A stretch of 64,000 nucleotides of DNA from positions 42,847-106,846 of the forward strand of contig NZ_JAMJFL010000027.1 of assembly GCF_023544665.1 (NCBI RefSeq), read 5' to 3'. Position numbers and translations under genes: made by a program. Shown here piece after piece: positions 8,564-18,237 of the stretch; the first letter of the stretch is position 1, and every line of letters starts with the position of its first letter. The notes beneath the pieces were generated by a model that was not told the origin of the DNA, did not search any database, and worked only from the letters and a program-made list of their open reading frames with translations. Source of the DNA: Streptomyces sp. YS415 (GTDB taxonomy: Bacteria > Actinomycetota > Actinomycetes > Streptomycetales > Streptomycetaceae).

Positions 8564-9836
8564 AGTCGTGGAACCCGTGGCGCAGGATCTGCCGTGCCAC
8601 CCTGCCACGTGCGTCGGCAAGTTCGGTCGCGATCTTCAGTTCCCGCCCGGGGTTCGTCACGACAGATGCCAAGGCAGTTTCTCCCACGAGCAGGCAGGCC
8701 CGGCGCAGGTGTGTGGGCGGATGCGTGGCGTCAACGCTGTGGCCCCGCAGGGCACCGGCCCGCCGCTGACGCTCGTACTCGTGCTCCGGGATCGACGCCA
8801 TGTACGCGGCAAGCCGCTGCCACAGTCCGGCCAGCCGGGCCTCCACGGCAGCGGCGCGCCCCCTCAGGCTGGCCTGGTTGGCCTCCCGGCGCAGCATCAT
8901 GGCCGCGGAGTCGATGACCAGGAGCCGGTCCATCAGCTGGACGGTGGCCTGGGTGGACCCGGCACGAGCGGCCACGCGGTCGGCGAGGTATTCCGCGCGT
9001 TGAGTGGCGTGCAGTGTCAGCTGGTCGAGCAGGCGCAGCACACCGTGGACGAGCAGGTAGGGCACGAAGCTGACGACGTTGACGGCCATCTGCAGCATGG
9101 TCGGGTCGGCGGTCGGAGCGAAGAAGTAGCGCCACGTCGCGAGCGAACGCAAAGCGGTCCCGACGACCATGCCGTGGCGGGTGTCCCCATGGCCGTAGTG
9201 TCCGAACTCATGGCCCAGCAACGCGGTCCGCTGCTGCGGCGTGAGGATCTCCCACAGCGGCATCCCGAGGGTCAATACGCGGTGGCCGCGCACGCCGACC
9301 GTCCCCACGCTCGCGTTGAGCTCGGCATTCACCACGACCGCGTCCACACCGCGCGTGCCTGCGACCATGGCCACCTCATCGAGCAGCGCGAACAGCTCCG
9401 GCGCCTGGCCGCGGCGCAGTACCGGCGCGTCGTCCGGCAACCGCTTGACCCGGGGCCTGAGCGCCCAGGCCATAAGCAACAGGAACACACCCGGCACCAG
9501 CCCACCCCATCCCGAGGCGAGGAACCACGCTCCGGCAACCACCAGCACCATCGTCGTCGCATGGACGGCAAGGGCGATGGCGTAGGCAAGGAGCGCGGGC
9601 ACATCCCGGCGCGCCTGCAAGGCTTGGCCGGCGGTGACCTCGGCCAGCAGCTTGTCGCCGTAGCGCCGGGCGAGGGCACGCTGCGCTCGCTCCAGCCGCC
9701 CCTCCGGTTCCTGGGGCCGCTGCGGATCGACGTTCCAATCGCACGAGGCGCACCAGAGGGTGAACCGTCCATCCGCCCGGATATCGGCTCCGCACTGCGG
9801 GCATGGCTGCGTCGTCTCTTCCGTGACGACACTCAT
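8562..9836 (-). CDS. M48-family zinc metallopeptidase with N-terminal zinc ribbon
   Basis: ATG 9836 follows GGGAGGGGAAAG, so the 23-codon upstream extension is unlikely. The 424-residue protein begins with a CxxC...CxxC ribbon (PCPQCGAD, LWCASC; residues 12-32). Two membrane helices follow (about 80-127), then the HEFGHYGHGD zinc motif (209-218). A further hydrophobic stretch lies near 235-260. This matches HtpX/Ste24-like M48 peptidases, which act at the cytoplasmic membrane in protein quality control. A third zinc ligand is probably the Glu in AEYLADR. It appears intact and monocistronic. Confidence 0.85.
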   Translation of the reverse strand: MSVVTEETTQPCPQCGADIRADGRFTLWCASCDWNVDPQRPQEPEGRLERAQRALARRYGDKLLAEVTAGQALQARRDVPALLAYAIALAVHATTMVLVVAGAWFLASGWGGLVPGVFLLLMAWALRPRVKRLPDDAPVLRRGQAPELFALLDEVAMVAGTRGVDAVVVNAELNASVGTVGVRGHRVLTLGMPLWEILTPQQRTALLGHEFGHYGHGDTRHGMVVGTALRSLATWRYFFAPTADPTMLQMAVNVVSFVPYLLVHGVLRLLDQLTLHATQRAEYLADRVAARAGSTQATVQLMDRLLVIDSAAMMLRREANQASLRGRAAAVEARLAGLWQRLAAYMASIPEHEYERQRRAGALRGHSVDATHPPTHLRRACLLVGETALASVVTNPGRELKIATELADARGRVARQILRHGFHD

Positions 9837-10148
9837 CGGCGCTTTCCCCTCCCTCACGGTCCCTCCCCAGAGACCGCCCGTACATGACACTGCGAAGCTG
9901 ATCATGCGGCGGCGCCCGCGTAAAGGCAGGAACGCCCAGCGCTCTGTCCCAGATGCGGCTCGGCAGCCCGACTTCGAGGACCCTCAGCACTGGCACTACC
10001 CGAAGGCTGATGGGAGGGGATGCCCTCAGGGCAGCCAGCATCTCGACGCAGGAACCTCATGGCAGCGGCCTGGTCACCCCATGACAGCCATGAGCACTAC
10101 CGCCGTGCACCATGAGCAGATAGAGCCTGCACATTGATGAGGCGGTGG

Positions 10149-11120
10149 TCATCGACGATAGGCGCCGAGGTCGAGCTTCGATACGACGGGCTTGGGGTTG
10201 AGGTCCGCGTCCCAAAGTCCGCCGAATCCGCCAGGCGGTGAACTGTGGGTGGCGAAGTAGGCGTCGAAGGCGAAGCTGTAGACGAACTGCTCGCCGGATT
10301 CGATCAGCTTCTCGAAGAAGACCGCCTGGGCGGCCGGGGTTGCGCCGGGCGCAGATTCGGGAGGGATAGCGGCGCTGGGGAAGGCCGCTTCCTGAATCAG
10401 GATCACGCGGTCGCTTGGCATGCCCGGGGTGTCGCGGATCACCTGGATGGCTGCGGTGACCCATTTCGCGGCGGTCTCAGGGTCGTTGCGCAGTTGCACC
10501 CACCAGGGTTGGAGGTTGGCGAAGGTGAAGTCGCCGAACTCTGTGGCGATCTCCGGGTGCGCCGACCAGTCGTCACGGTGCAGGCCGGTTGTGACAGGCT
10601 TGCCGTATCGGCGTTGGAGCAGTTCCATCTCCTGGCCGAGCCGGTCCACTGCCGCCTGGGCCGCTTGGCCGCGGACTACGGCCTTGTGCACGGTCTCGTT
10701 CCCGACGACGACCGCATCGATCGCTTCGATCTCGGCATCCAGGTTGCGCTTCTCGATCTCGAGCGTCGCGTCGTCGGTCCACCACAGCTTGGCGATCACG
10801 TGCTCGAAGCCGACTTCTTTGGCGATGCGTGGGATGGCCTCGCAGCCGTAGGTCATCGTGTTCGTCACCAGCCCACGGAAGCCGTGATCGTAAAGGTGCT
10901 GCAGTTCCCGCTGCAACTGGGCGGTGGTGGCCGGGTGCTTGCCCAGCATCATGTCGAAGGGCTTGGCCGGAGCGTAATTAATCCAGGCCCGGCTGGTCTG
11001 CAGTGACGTCAGGACATCGGTGCTCTTGCGACCATTGCCTTTTCTGCTGTGTCCGCCATCAGAGGAGAAAGCCGACATGCACGCGGCAGCTGCGAAGGCG
11101 AGAAAACTTGGTCGACGCAT
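10149..11120 (-). CDS. Exported GH17-like glycoside hydrolase (probable lipoprotein)
   Basis: ATG 11120 is preceded by AAGGAG, which excludes the longer frame from 11189. The 323-residue product has a signal with Cys at residue 14 (LAFAAAAC), a plausible lipobox. Both catalytic regions of GH17 beta-1,3-glucanases are present: VVVGNETV (acid/base Glu about 142) and ILIQEAAFPS (nucleophile Glu about 244, like the family's SETGWPS). WWTD and NLQPWW fit substrate-binding aromatics. It probably acts on beta-1,3-glucan or similar glycans at the cell surface. It is monocistronic. Confidence 0.7.
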   Translation of the reverse strand: MRRPSFLAFAAAACMSAFSSDGGHSRKGNGRKSTDVLTSLQTSRAWINYAPAKPFDMMLGKHPATTAQLQRELQHLYDHGFRGLVTNTMTYGCEAIPRIAKEVGFEHVIAKLWWTDDATLEIEKRNLDAEIEAIDAVVVGNETVHKAVVRGQAAQAAVDRLGQEMELLQRRYGKPVTTGLHRDDWSAHPEIATEFGDFTFANLQPWWVQLRNDPETAAKWVTAAIQVIRDTPGMPSDRVILIQEAAFPSAAIPPESAPGATPAAQAVFFEKLIESGEQFVYSFAFDAYFATHSSPPGGFGGLWDADLNPKPVVSKLDLGAYRR

Positions 11121-11673
11121 AGGGCTCCTTCGAATGTTCAGCTGCCGCGGTGAACGCCGAGCGTGAAGAAAAAGCGGTGAAAAATTCACTATGCAGAATA
11201 CCGGTACCTTCCATCATCGGCTTATTGGTGCACCATGAGCGCTTCGACCTGGGGCGCTGACGAACGGCAGGTGATGCTCTCGAACGGGCGAAGGCTTTCA
11301 GGCTGGCTGGCGGTGTTGCGCGCGTCATGTCGGGGCCGACGGTGACGACGCCCGCAGCCGTTGCCACCGCCGATTCCGCGTTCCACATGACGCTGTCGTA
11401 CCCACGTGACCCGTTCTGGGGTCGGCGCCCCCGCCGCGCCCCGCCTGAGGTTCCGTCACCCCTATGGACACGATTCCCGGGTAACCGGTGGGCGTGCAGG
11501 CACAGGCATCGGTCGCTCGAGGTCAACCTGGTGGGGCCGTGGGTGGCGAGCCGATCCAGGAGCGAGCCGTGGGTAAGCGAGCACAGCGCGCGGCCAACCT
11601 GCCTCCTGTGCTGCTGCAGGGTGGGCGAGCACCGCACGGTAACGCTGCGGAGCTGAAGACGAGGGAGATCGCG
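11121..11673. other. Intergenic region without a confident gene
   Basis: About 550 bases lie between the divergent GH17-like gene and a small hypothetical gene. Long minus- and plus-strand frames exist but have no family signal and disagree with codon bias. It probably contains both promoters. Short A/T-richer DNA at 11160-11215 is the best candidate for the GH17-gene promoter. Confidence 0.4.
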
Positions 11674-12078
11674 ATGGAAGCAGCCAAGTGGTCGGTGGAC
11701 CGCGAACGCTTGACCCAATGGGTTCCTGAGGGCGAGCGGATGACAGCCGGCTGTGCGGTGACGTACGGACGCACCCTGTGGGGCCTGCTCCCGCGACGCG
11801 CCTCTCTTTTGTTGACTGACCGCCGGGTACGCGTACTGCGCCACCGCGGCAATGACCTGAGGTACGCCATACGCGGCGTCTGGTTCGAGATAATGCGCGG
11901 CGAGGCTGAGGCGGTCTGCACGAACCCGCAGGTACGGGTGGAGCTCGACAAAGGACAGGAAATCGAACTGCGCCGCCACGACGGCGAGGCGGAGCGCCTG
12001 CTGATCAGCCAATGGGACGCGGTACATGCCGAAGCCCTCTTCACCGCATTCCCTCCCAAGAGCAGCGATCCGCAGTAA
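11674..12078 (+). CDS. Small hypothetical protein, PH-domain-like fold suspected
   Basis: ATG 11674 has GAGGGAGA upstream, so the 62-codon upstream extension is not used. The 134-residue product is soluble. It has a central beta-rich part (RRASLLLTDRRVRVLR, then GVWFEI and RVELDKGQEIELRR) of the kind found in bacterial PH-like domains, and a final helix with WDAVHAEALFTAF. This fold guess rests only on the strand pattern and LLLTDRRV-type signature. Function is unknown. Confidence 0.55.
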   Translation: MEAAKWSVDRERLTQWVPEGERMTAGCAVTYGRTLWGLLPRRASLLLTDRRVRVLRHRGNDLRYAIRGVWFEIMRGEAEAVCTNPQVRVELDKGQEIELRRHDGEAERLLISQWDAVHAEALFTAFPPKSSDPQ

Positions 12079-12089
12079 CGCGACAGCCC

Positions 12090-12497
12090 CAGGACCTGGC
12101 ATCCGAGCTACCTCGAGCGACGACGGCCCCTCACCAGACAGATTCGTCAGGTCCTCGAGTGCGGCGTAGCGGATAGTGAATCCCACAGGGTCACGGGCGG
12201 TCGCGGCCGAGGTGAGGCACGGGGTGACATCCATCGTGCCCCAGGGCACCGCGGACGTGCACAGGATCCGCTGGCACCAGTGAGCCGGTCTCCCACCTGC
12301 GAGCGGTCACGACCAGGCAGCGCGGTGCAGCCAGACAGGGCCAAGGCATCACGCAAGGCATGCGCCTGGTCAGGAGTGCCGTCCCAGAGCAGGCCGAGGT
12401 CCGCAGCCAGTTCGGTGGAGCCGTGCCGAATGTCCGCGGCCAGGAGGGCGATTGGGCTACAGGTCGCGCAGGCGACCGCGTTGGAGCCGTCCGGCAC
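12090..12497 (-). pseudogene. Frameshifted hypothetical gene remnant
   Basis: The frame from 12497 shows strong codon bias (CSPIALLAADIRHGSTELAADLG, then DALALSGCTALP). Near 12250 the bias moves to the next frame (TMDVTPCLTSAATARDPVGF, then RYAALEDLTNLSGEG). No sensible stop follows before it runs antisense to the 11674-12078 gene. It therefore looks like a truncated, frameshifted gene of unknown family. Its 5' end faces the methyltransferase gene across about 43 bases. Confidence 0.4.
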
Positions 12498-12540
12498 AAG
12501 GACACCTGGCCAGGGCAGGCGGGCATTAGGGTCCTCAGCT

Positions 12541-13230
12541 ATGACCGAACCGACCTACCTGCATGCCACCCGCCTGGCCTACGACACCGTTGCCGAAAAC
12601 TACGCCAAGCTCGTGCCCCCTCTGTTCGAGGACGATCTGTACGGCCGCGCGATGATCAGCACGTTCGCCGAGCTCACGCGAGCCCTGGACGCCGGGCCCG
12701 TCGCTGACCTCGGCTGCGGGCCCGGCCACGTAACAGCACACCTTCAGTCCCTCGGGGTGACTGCGTTCGGCATAGACCTCTCCCCGCAAACCGTCGCGGT
12801 TGCCCGGCGCAGGCATCCGGAACTGCGCTTCGACGAAGGGTCGATGACCGACCTGGACCTGGCCGACGGCAGTCTTGGCGGTGTCATCGCCTGGTACTCG
12901 ATCGTGCATACGCCTCCGGAGCTGCTGCCGGTTGTGTTCGCGGAGTTTCACCGCGTGCTGGCTCCAGGCGGCCATCTGCTGATCGCCTTCAAGGCTGGTG
13001 ACAGGCTCCGACACGTGGAGAACGCATACGGGCATGAGCTGTCCCTCGACGTGTACTGGATTTCTCCTGACCGCATCGCCGAACTGCTGAGTCAGACAGG
13101 GCTGATGGTCGATGCCCGGCTGATCCGTGAGCCGAACGAGCAGGAGAGGCCCCGGCAAGGCCAGCAGGCGTACCTCCTGGCCCGAAAGCCAGCGAAGCCT
13201 GAACCAAAGGTTGCCAACACCATCGTGTAA
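12541..13230 (+). CDS. Class I SAM-dependent methyltransferase
   Basis: The 229-residue protein starts MTEPTYLHATRLAYDTVA and has motif I VADLGCGPGHVTAHL (about 57-71), the acidic loop FGIDLSP, motif IV-like GSLGGVIAWYSIVHTP and post-motif FHRVLAPGGHLLIAFKAG. This is a complete Methyltransf_11/25-type fold for small-molecule methylation; the substrate is unknown. The ATG at 12541 fits the conserved N-terminus; the frame stays open upstream but has poor codon bias there. A GNAT gene follows within 26 bases, so the two may be co-transcribed. Confidence 0.85.
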   Translation: MTEPTYLHATRLAYDTVAENYAKLVPPLFEDDLYGRAMISTFAELTRALDAGPVADLGCGPGHVTAHLQSLGVTAFGIDLSPQTVAVARRRHPELRFDEGSMTDLDLADGSLGGVIAWYSIVHTPPELLPVVFAEFHRVLAPGGHLLIAFKAGDRLRHVENAYGHELSLDVYWISPDRIAELLSQTGLMVDARLIREPNEQERPRQGQQAYLLARKPAKPEPKVANTIV

Positions 13231-13255
13231 ACGACCCAGCGGGTTTTCTTCAACA

Positions 13256-14080
13256 GTGGTCAGTCCAAGCGGCATCGACCCTCAGGCTGATTCCGTGTCA
13301 GCCCTCGATCTCCAGCGCATCGTGGCCTTCCGCGCGTCCTTCGCCCGGCGCCAGGCCGCGGTGGTGACCGAGGTTCCTGGCGGGGCGGCTGTCTTGGACC
13401 CGGGTTACTCGGCCTCTCACGAGCACAACCAGCTCGTCATCGACGGGACGCCAACTCCCTCCGCACTCGCTGCCCTGGCCGACACCACTCTCGGGCACCT
13501 GCCATTCCGTCGGATCACGGTCCTGGACGACGCCGTGGGCAACGCTTGCGCGCCGGCCCTCACCGCAGCCGGCTATGGACACGAGACCGAGCTCGTCATG
13601 ACGTACAACGGAACTGCGGCACCCCCCGAAGCGCCCGCTCAGACGGTTGCTCTCTCCGAGCTGCGCGCTGCACTGATCCGGCAGTTTCGCGTCTGGATGC
13701 CGCATGCCGAGGACGTGGTGGTCAACCAGCTCGCTGACCGCCGATCAGCGCGGCTCCGCGGTGCCGAGCAAGTCCACTTCTTGGCCGTCCGTGATGAGAA
13801 CGGCATCGTCGGTTCTTGGGCTGACCTCTACATCGATGCAACTCAGGGGATTGCCCAGATCGAGGACGTCGTCACCGCCGACACTCACGTCCGGCGCGGT
13901 TACGCGGACACCATCCTCGCGACCGCCCTGCAGCACGGGTCGGGCTACGGCCTGGTCTTCCTTCTCGCCGACCCCGATGGCTGGCCGCACGCGTGGTACA
14001 CCCGCCGGGGCTTCACCCCGCTCGGACGCTCACACGTCTTCACCCAAACCACGACTCCGGGTCCTCGCTCGACGGAATGA
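13256..14080 (+). CDS. GNAT-family N-acetyltransferase
   Basis: The region starts near SALDLQRIVAFRASFARRQAA. It has an N-terminal GNAT-like half and a C-terminal GNAT core with IEDVVTADTHVRRGYADTIL (acetyl-CoA-binding loop, V-x-x-x-xRRxGxA-like) and WYTRRGFTPLG. It probably transfers acetyl from acetyl-CoA to an amine; the substrate is unknown. Possible starts are GTG 13256 and GTG 13295, and neither has a strong ribosome site. It follows the methyltransferase closely and may share its transcript. Confidence 0.75.
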   Translation: MVSPSGIDPQADSVSALDLQRIVAFRASFARRQAAVVTEVPGGAAVLDPGYSASHEHNQLVIDGTPTPSALAALADTTLGHLPFRRITVLDDAVGNACAPALTAAGYGHETELVMTYNGTAAPPEAPAQTVALSELRAALIRQFRVWMPHAEDVVVNQLADRRSARLRGAEQVHFLAVRDENGIVGSWADLYIDATQGIAQIEDVVTADTHVRRGYADTILATALQHGSGYGLVFLLADPDGWPHAWYTRRGFTPLGRSHVFTQTTTPGPRSTE

Positions 14081-14605
14081 AGGCAGGGGCGCCATCAGCA
14101 TCCGCGACGTGCCCCTGGGCATCAACCGTGATAGCCGTCGCCCGCCCCTGCGACGGGATGAGCCAGGCCAGCACCTACTCCGTCAGCGGCATTCCCGCTG
14201 AGCTCTCGTCCCTCCAGTGCACCCGGCCCGCTCCATGTGGGAGAAGTCCTCGTAGTCCCTCACCCCACGCAGGGCATCACCTGCGGGATCGCCGACAAGA
14301 GCCGTCCCGCTCGCCTAATCCCAGCCCTCTACACGCACCACGCGGCCGATCTCGGCATCCGTGCCGTTGAACCTCGCGGTCCAGCCCGTCTGATTGACAT
14401 AGCGAAGAGACACCGCCCCATCATCTCGAACAACGACACCGGCGCTTCAGAGGTCTCCTTGCTCTGCACGTTCATCTGTACGTGGCTCTGCATGTAGGCG
14501 GGCCCGGCAGGATTTCCGTGTAGCAGGCGCTTGCCACCGTGCGGCCGGTGACGCTCCGCCGCAGATGGCGACACTGTCAGCGAGTGTGATGACCTCATAC
14601 GGATC
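14081..14605. other. Degenerate coding debris
   Basis: Several short plus-strand blocks with Streptomyces codon bias occur in different frames (SQASTYSVSGIPAELSSLQ near 14160-14220; GITCGIADKSRPARLIPALY and DLGIRAVEPRGPARLID near 14270-14400). No continuous gene or known family could be built. It lies upstream of a transposase remnant and is probably decayed sequence. Confidence 0.35.
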
Positions 14606-15345
14606 ATGTCCCCGCACCTGGATGCGGTGCGGCTGGAACGCGTGTCGGTGGCGGGTGGCGTAGTCCGCATCGCGGCCGGCACCCGCAAGTTGACAGTGGC
14701 GTGCCCGGACTGCGGGCGCGGTTCTGCGCGGGTGCGCAGTCGCTATGACCGCACGCTGAGCGATGTCGCTGCTGGTGGGCGCCCGGTGTTAATCGGGCTG
14801 ACGGAGCGCCAGTTGTTCTGTCACAGCCCGGGCTGCGGTCGGCGGACGTTTGCCGAGCAGGTCGAGGGCTTGAGGCGTCACAGCCCCTTGCTGCAGCATC
14901 TGGTGGACACGGCCGGGTGCTGCTGGCCGGCCGTGGCGGCGCCCGGCGGCTGCAGATCCTGAAGGTACCGCTGTCGCGGACCAGCATGCTGTCCCACTTG
15001 ATGCGCTTGCCGCTTCCGCCTGCAGCAACCCCGCGGGTGCTGGGCGTCGGCGACTTCGCTCTGTATGCGGACGCCTACGGAACCCTGCTGGTCGATGCCG
15101 ACACCCGGCTGACGATCGAGCTGTGGGCCGAGCGCGACGCCGAGCAGCCGGCCGCCTGGCTGCGGACCCACCCCGGTGTTGAAGTGGTCGGCCGGGACGG
15201 CCCGCTGGTCTACCGCCAGGGCATCACCGACGGCACCCCGAGCGCGGTGCAGGTCAGCGACCGCTTTCACCTGAGGCAGGGGCTAACGAAACGGATCAGG
15301 GATATCGCCGCCACGGTTGCCCCCGCACGAGCCTTGTGCCGGCCG
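14606..15345 (+). pseudogene. ISL3-family transposase, frameshifted and truncated
   Basis: The N-terminal part has the ISL3 zinc-binding layout: VACPDCGRGSARVRSRYDR with CxxC, then LFCHSPGCGRRTFAEQ. A frameshift near 14950 leads to TPRVLGVGDFALYADAYGTLLVDADT, where the first catalytic Asp lies, and then SDRFHLRQGLTKRI. The reading breaks off near 15345, before the last part of the DDE domain. It is inactive. Confidence 0.75.
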
Positions 15346-15354
15346 CCTGCCCGC

Positions 15355-16206
15355 TCACGGGCCCGGATCCTCCTGCGCAGCGCCGGTCTCCGTAGCCACG
15401 ATGCCTTGCCCGCGGATAGATTCCGCGACTTCGTACGCCCGATCCGGGTCGTAGACCGTCACCGTCTTGTCCGGTGAATGCATCGCCATGGCCGAGGGCG
15501 TGTACTGGTAGCAGCGAACGCCGTGGCGGACAACCAGCTCGTCGACCGCGCCGACGGGCACGTGCCACAGGGCAGCCAGGTGTGCTCGCGTCCACCATTC
15601 ATCCGGGCATACGAAGTTCCGGTCGACCGTCGCCCGGTACTCCACCGCTACACCGGCCGAACCGAGTTGGCTGGTCAACCAGGCAAGCAGTGCCTCTGCG
15701 CCGACCTGGGACATCGGGGCATTAAACCCCGGCTCGCACTCCACGGTCCCGCCGCGCGTATGCAACACCACTTTGAGCGACTTGCGTTGGCCCAGCCTGA
15801 GCCTTTCGACAACGAAGACGCTTCGCAGATCAGCCACAGCGACGATCGACGAACGCTGCAAGCGTACGACCACGAGTTGTTTCGCATTCCCGTGAGGGCG
15901 GAACTCGATCCACCGCACCATCGTGGCCGCCACCGTAAACGTCAAGGCCAGGGCGAGCCCGATCACGGCCAGGGCTGTCAGCCCGATACTGACCCAGAGG
16001 ATGGCCCAGACCACCCCGGACTCCGTGAGCACGGCGATCACCAGCATCGGCAGCAGCAGGGGAGCCGCCACCCACAGCGGGACCACGACGCTCCCGCCAA
16101 GCGTGACACCGAACTCCCGGACCCGACTTGGCACGAACACCAGCCGACCACCCGCTGCCGTCGCCGACACAACTCCCGCCAGCGGGTTCGTGCTTCGAGT
16201 TGCCAT
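15355..16206 (-). CDS. Hypothetical membrane protein with two helices and a soluble C-terminal domain
   Basis: The preferred start is ATG 16206 (MATRSTNPLAGVVSATA); the upstream frame to 16518 has poor codon bias. Of 283 residues, about 39-65 and 67-95 are hydrophobic helices and the rest is soluble, with RGGTVECEPGFNAPM and DEWWTRAHLAALWHVPVGA. No family is recognised. The 3' end abuts the truncated ISL3 remnant, so the natural C-terminus may have changed. No strong ribosome site is visible. Confidence 0.5.
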   Translation of the reverse strand: MATRSTNPLAGVVSATAAGGRLVFVPSRVREFGVTLGGSVVVPLWVAAPLLLPMLVIAVLTESGVVWAILWVSIGLTALAVIGLALALTFTVAATMVRWIEFRPHGNAKQLVVVRLQRSSIVAVADLRSVFVVERLRLGQRKSLKVVLHTRGGTVECEPGFNAPMSQVGAEALLAWLTSQLGSAGVAVEYRATVDRNFVCPDEWWTRAHLAALWHVPVGAVDELVVRHGVRCYQYTPSAMAMHSPDKTVTVYDPDRAYEVAESIRGQGIVATETGAAQEDPGP

Positions 16207-16249
16207 GGGAAAAATATAGGTATCTGTCGAGACATGCGTAAGAGGTCTG

Positions 16250-16440
16250 AACAACGGCAGTTCCACGTCCGCGAGGGAGTATGCGGCAACTCTCACCATC
16301 GATGACCTCGCTGGGCTGGCCCAAACCCGCCTCAAACGGATGCAGTACCGGTCGGACCTACTCGCCGGGTTCAGCGCGGAAACCGGACTGATCACGACAC
16401 CACACCGTTCGGCCCGGGATTCGCCGACTTGCTGTTCCTC
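16250..16440 (+). pseudogene. Short coding remnant
   Basis: A plus-strand stretch reads EYAATLTIDDLAGLAQTRLK, then MQYRSDLLAGFSAETGLIT, with good codon bias but no proper start. It runs into non-coding DNA before the hairpin at 16447. It is a fragment of an unrecognised gene. Confidence 0.3.
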
Positions 16441-16446
16441 GGGGAA

Positions 16447-16498
16447 GGAGCCCGCCCGGTCAGAAACCGTGAGACCGGCTCCTGACCGGGCGGGCTCC
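16447..16498. terminator. Long perfect hairpin, probable terminator
   Basis: A 17-bp perfect stem (GGAGCCCGCCCGGTCAG at 16447-16463 with 16482-16498) surrounds an 18-base loop. No T-run follows on either strand, as is common for Streptomyces terminators. It lies downstream of the SPW gene (minus strand). Confidence 0.55.
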
Positions 16499-16567
16499 CT
16501 CAAGCGGCCGAGCCGCACCCCTTTTGTGACGGCAACGGTGCATCAGAGCGCCGGCCGAGGGTCATTC

Positions 16568-17050
16568 CTACCGCTCGGATGGTCCTTCGCCGTGACTGCC
16601 GTAGCCGGAGGCGCCGCGTGAGCGGCGGCCCGACGGCATATTCGCGCCGGCGGCGGCTGCAAGGGCCAGCAGGCAGGCGATAGCACCCACGATCACGTTG
16701 TTGGTGATGGTGCGGGTGGTATCCACGTCTCCGGCGACCACCCACGGCGCGACGATCGTCCACGCGCCGAGGGCGGCAGCGGCCCAGGCCATGCTGTGCG
16801 TGCGCTCGTAAGCGTGGCCGAACCCAGCCATGAGCATTGCGTAGGCGATGCCTGCGATCAGGTTGGTGACAGCCAGGGTCGACAAACCGTTGAAGCCGAC
16901 TATCCAGGGCGAGGCCGCCAGATACAGTCCGGTGATCACACCCAGGGCCTCGATGCCCTGCGCGCGGGGAGTGATCGCTGCCCGCTCGTGCTGGGCGCGC
17001 ATTTCGAGGATGTCGGGGTGGGATTCCATGGGGGGTCGGGTGTAGCTCAT
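16568..17050 (-). CDS. SPW-repeat membrane protein
   Basis: ATG 17050 follows GGAGGCGATC, making the 33-codon upstream extension unlikely. The 160-residue protein has about four membrane helices and two copies of the SPW signature, LAASPWIVGF (about residues 44-53) and the degenerate WTIVAPWVV (about 98-106). SPW proteins are small actinobacterial integral membrane proteins of unknown role. It is complete, with a hydrophilic C-terminal tail. Confidence 0.8.
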   Translation of the reverse strand: MSYTRPPMESHPDILEMRAQHERAAITPRAQGIEALGVITGLYLAASPWIVGFNGLSTLAVTNLIAGIAYAMLMAGFGHAYERTHSMAWAAAALGAWTIVAPWVVAGDVDTTRTITNNVIVGAIACLLALAAAAGANMPSGRRSRGASGYGSHGEGPSER

Positions 17051-17209
17051 GATCGCCTCCAGCGTGAGGGCCCTACTGGCACTTCGCGTACCCATAGAAA
17101 ACGGTCGAAACCGTCGCAACTGTGGATTCCTGCTAGGGTCCGCTTTCAAAGATCATCTGGGTGGTGGATCAAGATGACGCGGCACCTCGTCATGAACTCA
17201 CTGATCGGC

Positions 17210-17640
17210 AGCGGTAGTCACTCGCTCCGCTCATACCCGGGCCGCGGCCGTGGGAGGACCGGCAGGTCATCACCCTCGAGTCGGACTGACCACCAAAGTC
17301 CACCTCCGCTGCGACGGCAAGGGCCACCCGCTCGCGTTCCTGGCGACGTGACGCCAGGCCAACGCCACGACAGTGTCCGCGCATGTCCCCTGCCGGAAAG
17401 GATCCACGGTCCCCGCACCGGCCCGGCCTGCCTTGGTGCAGGCCCGGCCAGGTCATCACAGACAAGGCCTACAGATCCCGCGGCCTACGCGCCTACCTGC
17501 GGAAACGCGGCATAGCGCACAAAATCCCGAGAAGATCGCCCAGGAATGGCACCGGGAGGCGCGGTGGCCACGGCGACCGACCGCCAGGATTGGGCCGGGA
17601 GACCTACCGGCGCCGCAACCTGATCGAGATCGCCTCTGTT
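17210..17640 (+). pseudogene. IS5-family transposase remnant
   Basis: Fragments in different frames follow the order of an IS5-group transposase: LTTKVHLRCDGKGHPLAF near 17290-17340, then VITDKAYRSRGLRAYLRKRGIAHKIP, and RRGGHGDRPPG with YRRRNLIE. These correspond to the GLTTKxH, DKAYxS..R..LRxRGI..xIP and Y..RN.IER motifs. Frameshifts and a missing N-terminus show it is dead. It differs from the remnant at 5860-6207. Confidence 0.65.
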
Positions 17641-17648
17641 CGTCCTGA

Positions 17649-18232
17649 TCAGCTGTCCTTGCCCATCGCCTTGCGGACGGCGTCAGAGATGCGGTCGATC
17701 AGGGCTGCGACGGGTCCGACGACGGCATTTTTCGCTGCCGTCTCCACTCCGGGATGCGGGCGGGTGGGTGCCATGGCCTCGGCAGCACGGACAGCCGCGG
17801 CCAGCATGGCAGGCTGCTGCCTTCCGGTCTTCTCGCGCAGCCCGGGGAACTCCTACTGTTCCTCCGACGCCGCGTGCTGAAGCACGTCCGCGCAGCTCCC
17901 GCAGGGCGGGCATGAACCCGGGGTCGTCGGGGTTCATGTCATCGATGCGGCTCAGCTTATCCTTCGAGGCCTTCTCCTCTGCGAGACGTCGTCGACTACC
18001 CGCTCACCGTCCTGCAGCAGACAGCGGGCTGAGGGGTGGACCACCTCATCCTCGGCGGTCTCATGGACGGCCAGCAGACGGACGAGCCTGCGGGAACCTC
18101 CGCCCGGTTGTAGGCAGTGGCGGTCTCGACCTCGGCGAAGAGATCTCGGATGTGGTTGTGCTGCTGCATCAGCAGTGCCACGACATCGTCGTTCTCGCCG
18201 GCGTCGTCGAAGTGGGGCATGGCGTCGGCCAA
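17649..18232 (-). pseudogene. Hemerythrin-like (HHE) protein, decayed by several frameshifts
   Basis: From TTG 18232 the N-terminus reads DDVVALLMQQHNHIRDLFAEV, the first HHE metal-binding helix. Coding bias then hops frames: RLLAVHETAEDEVVHPS-like sequence near 18030-18090, EEQ/EFPGLREKTGRQQPAMLA near 17830, and a clean tail with PTRPHPGVETAAKNAVVGP and RISDAVRKAMGKDS to the stop at 17649. Intact relatives are about 180-residue DUF-type hemerythrins that bind a di-iron centre. At least three frameshifts are needed, so it is probably non-functional. It lies 5 bases after the small membrane-protein gene. Confidence 0.65.
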
Positions 18233-18237
18233 GAGAG

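Noticed and set aside
8250..9887. 545-residue plus frame
   Set aside because: Antisense shadow of the M48 peptidase, rich in Gly/Gln/Arg.
11059..12249. 396-residue minus frame
   Set aside because: Antisense to the 11674-12078 gene; only the first part carries coding signal and was reported as a remnant.
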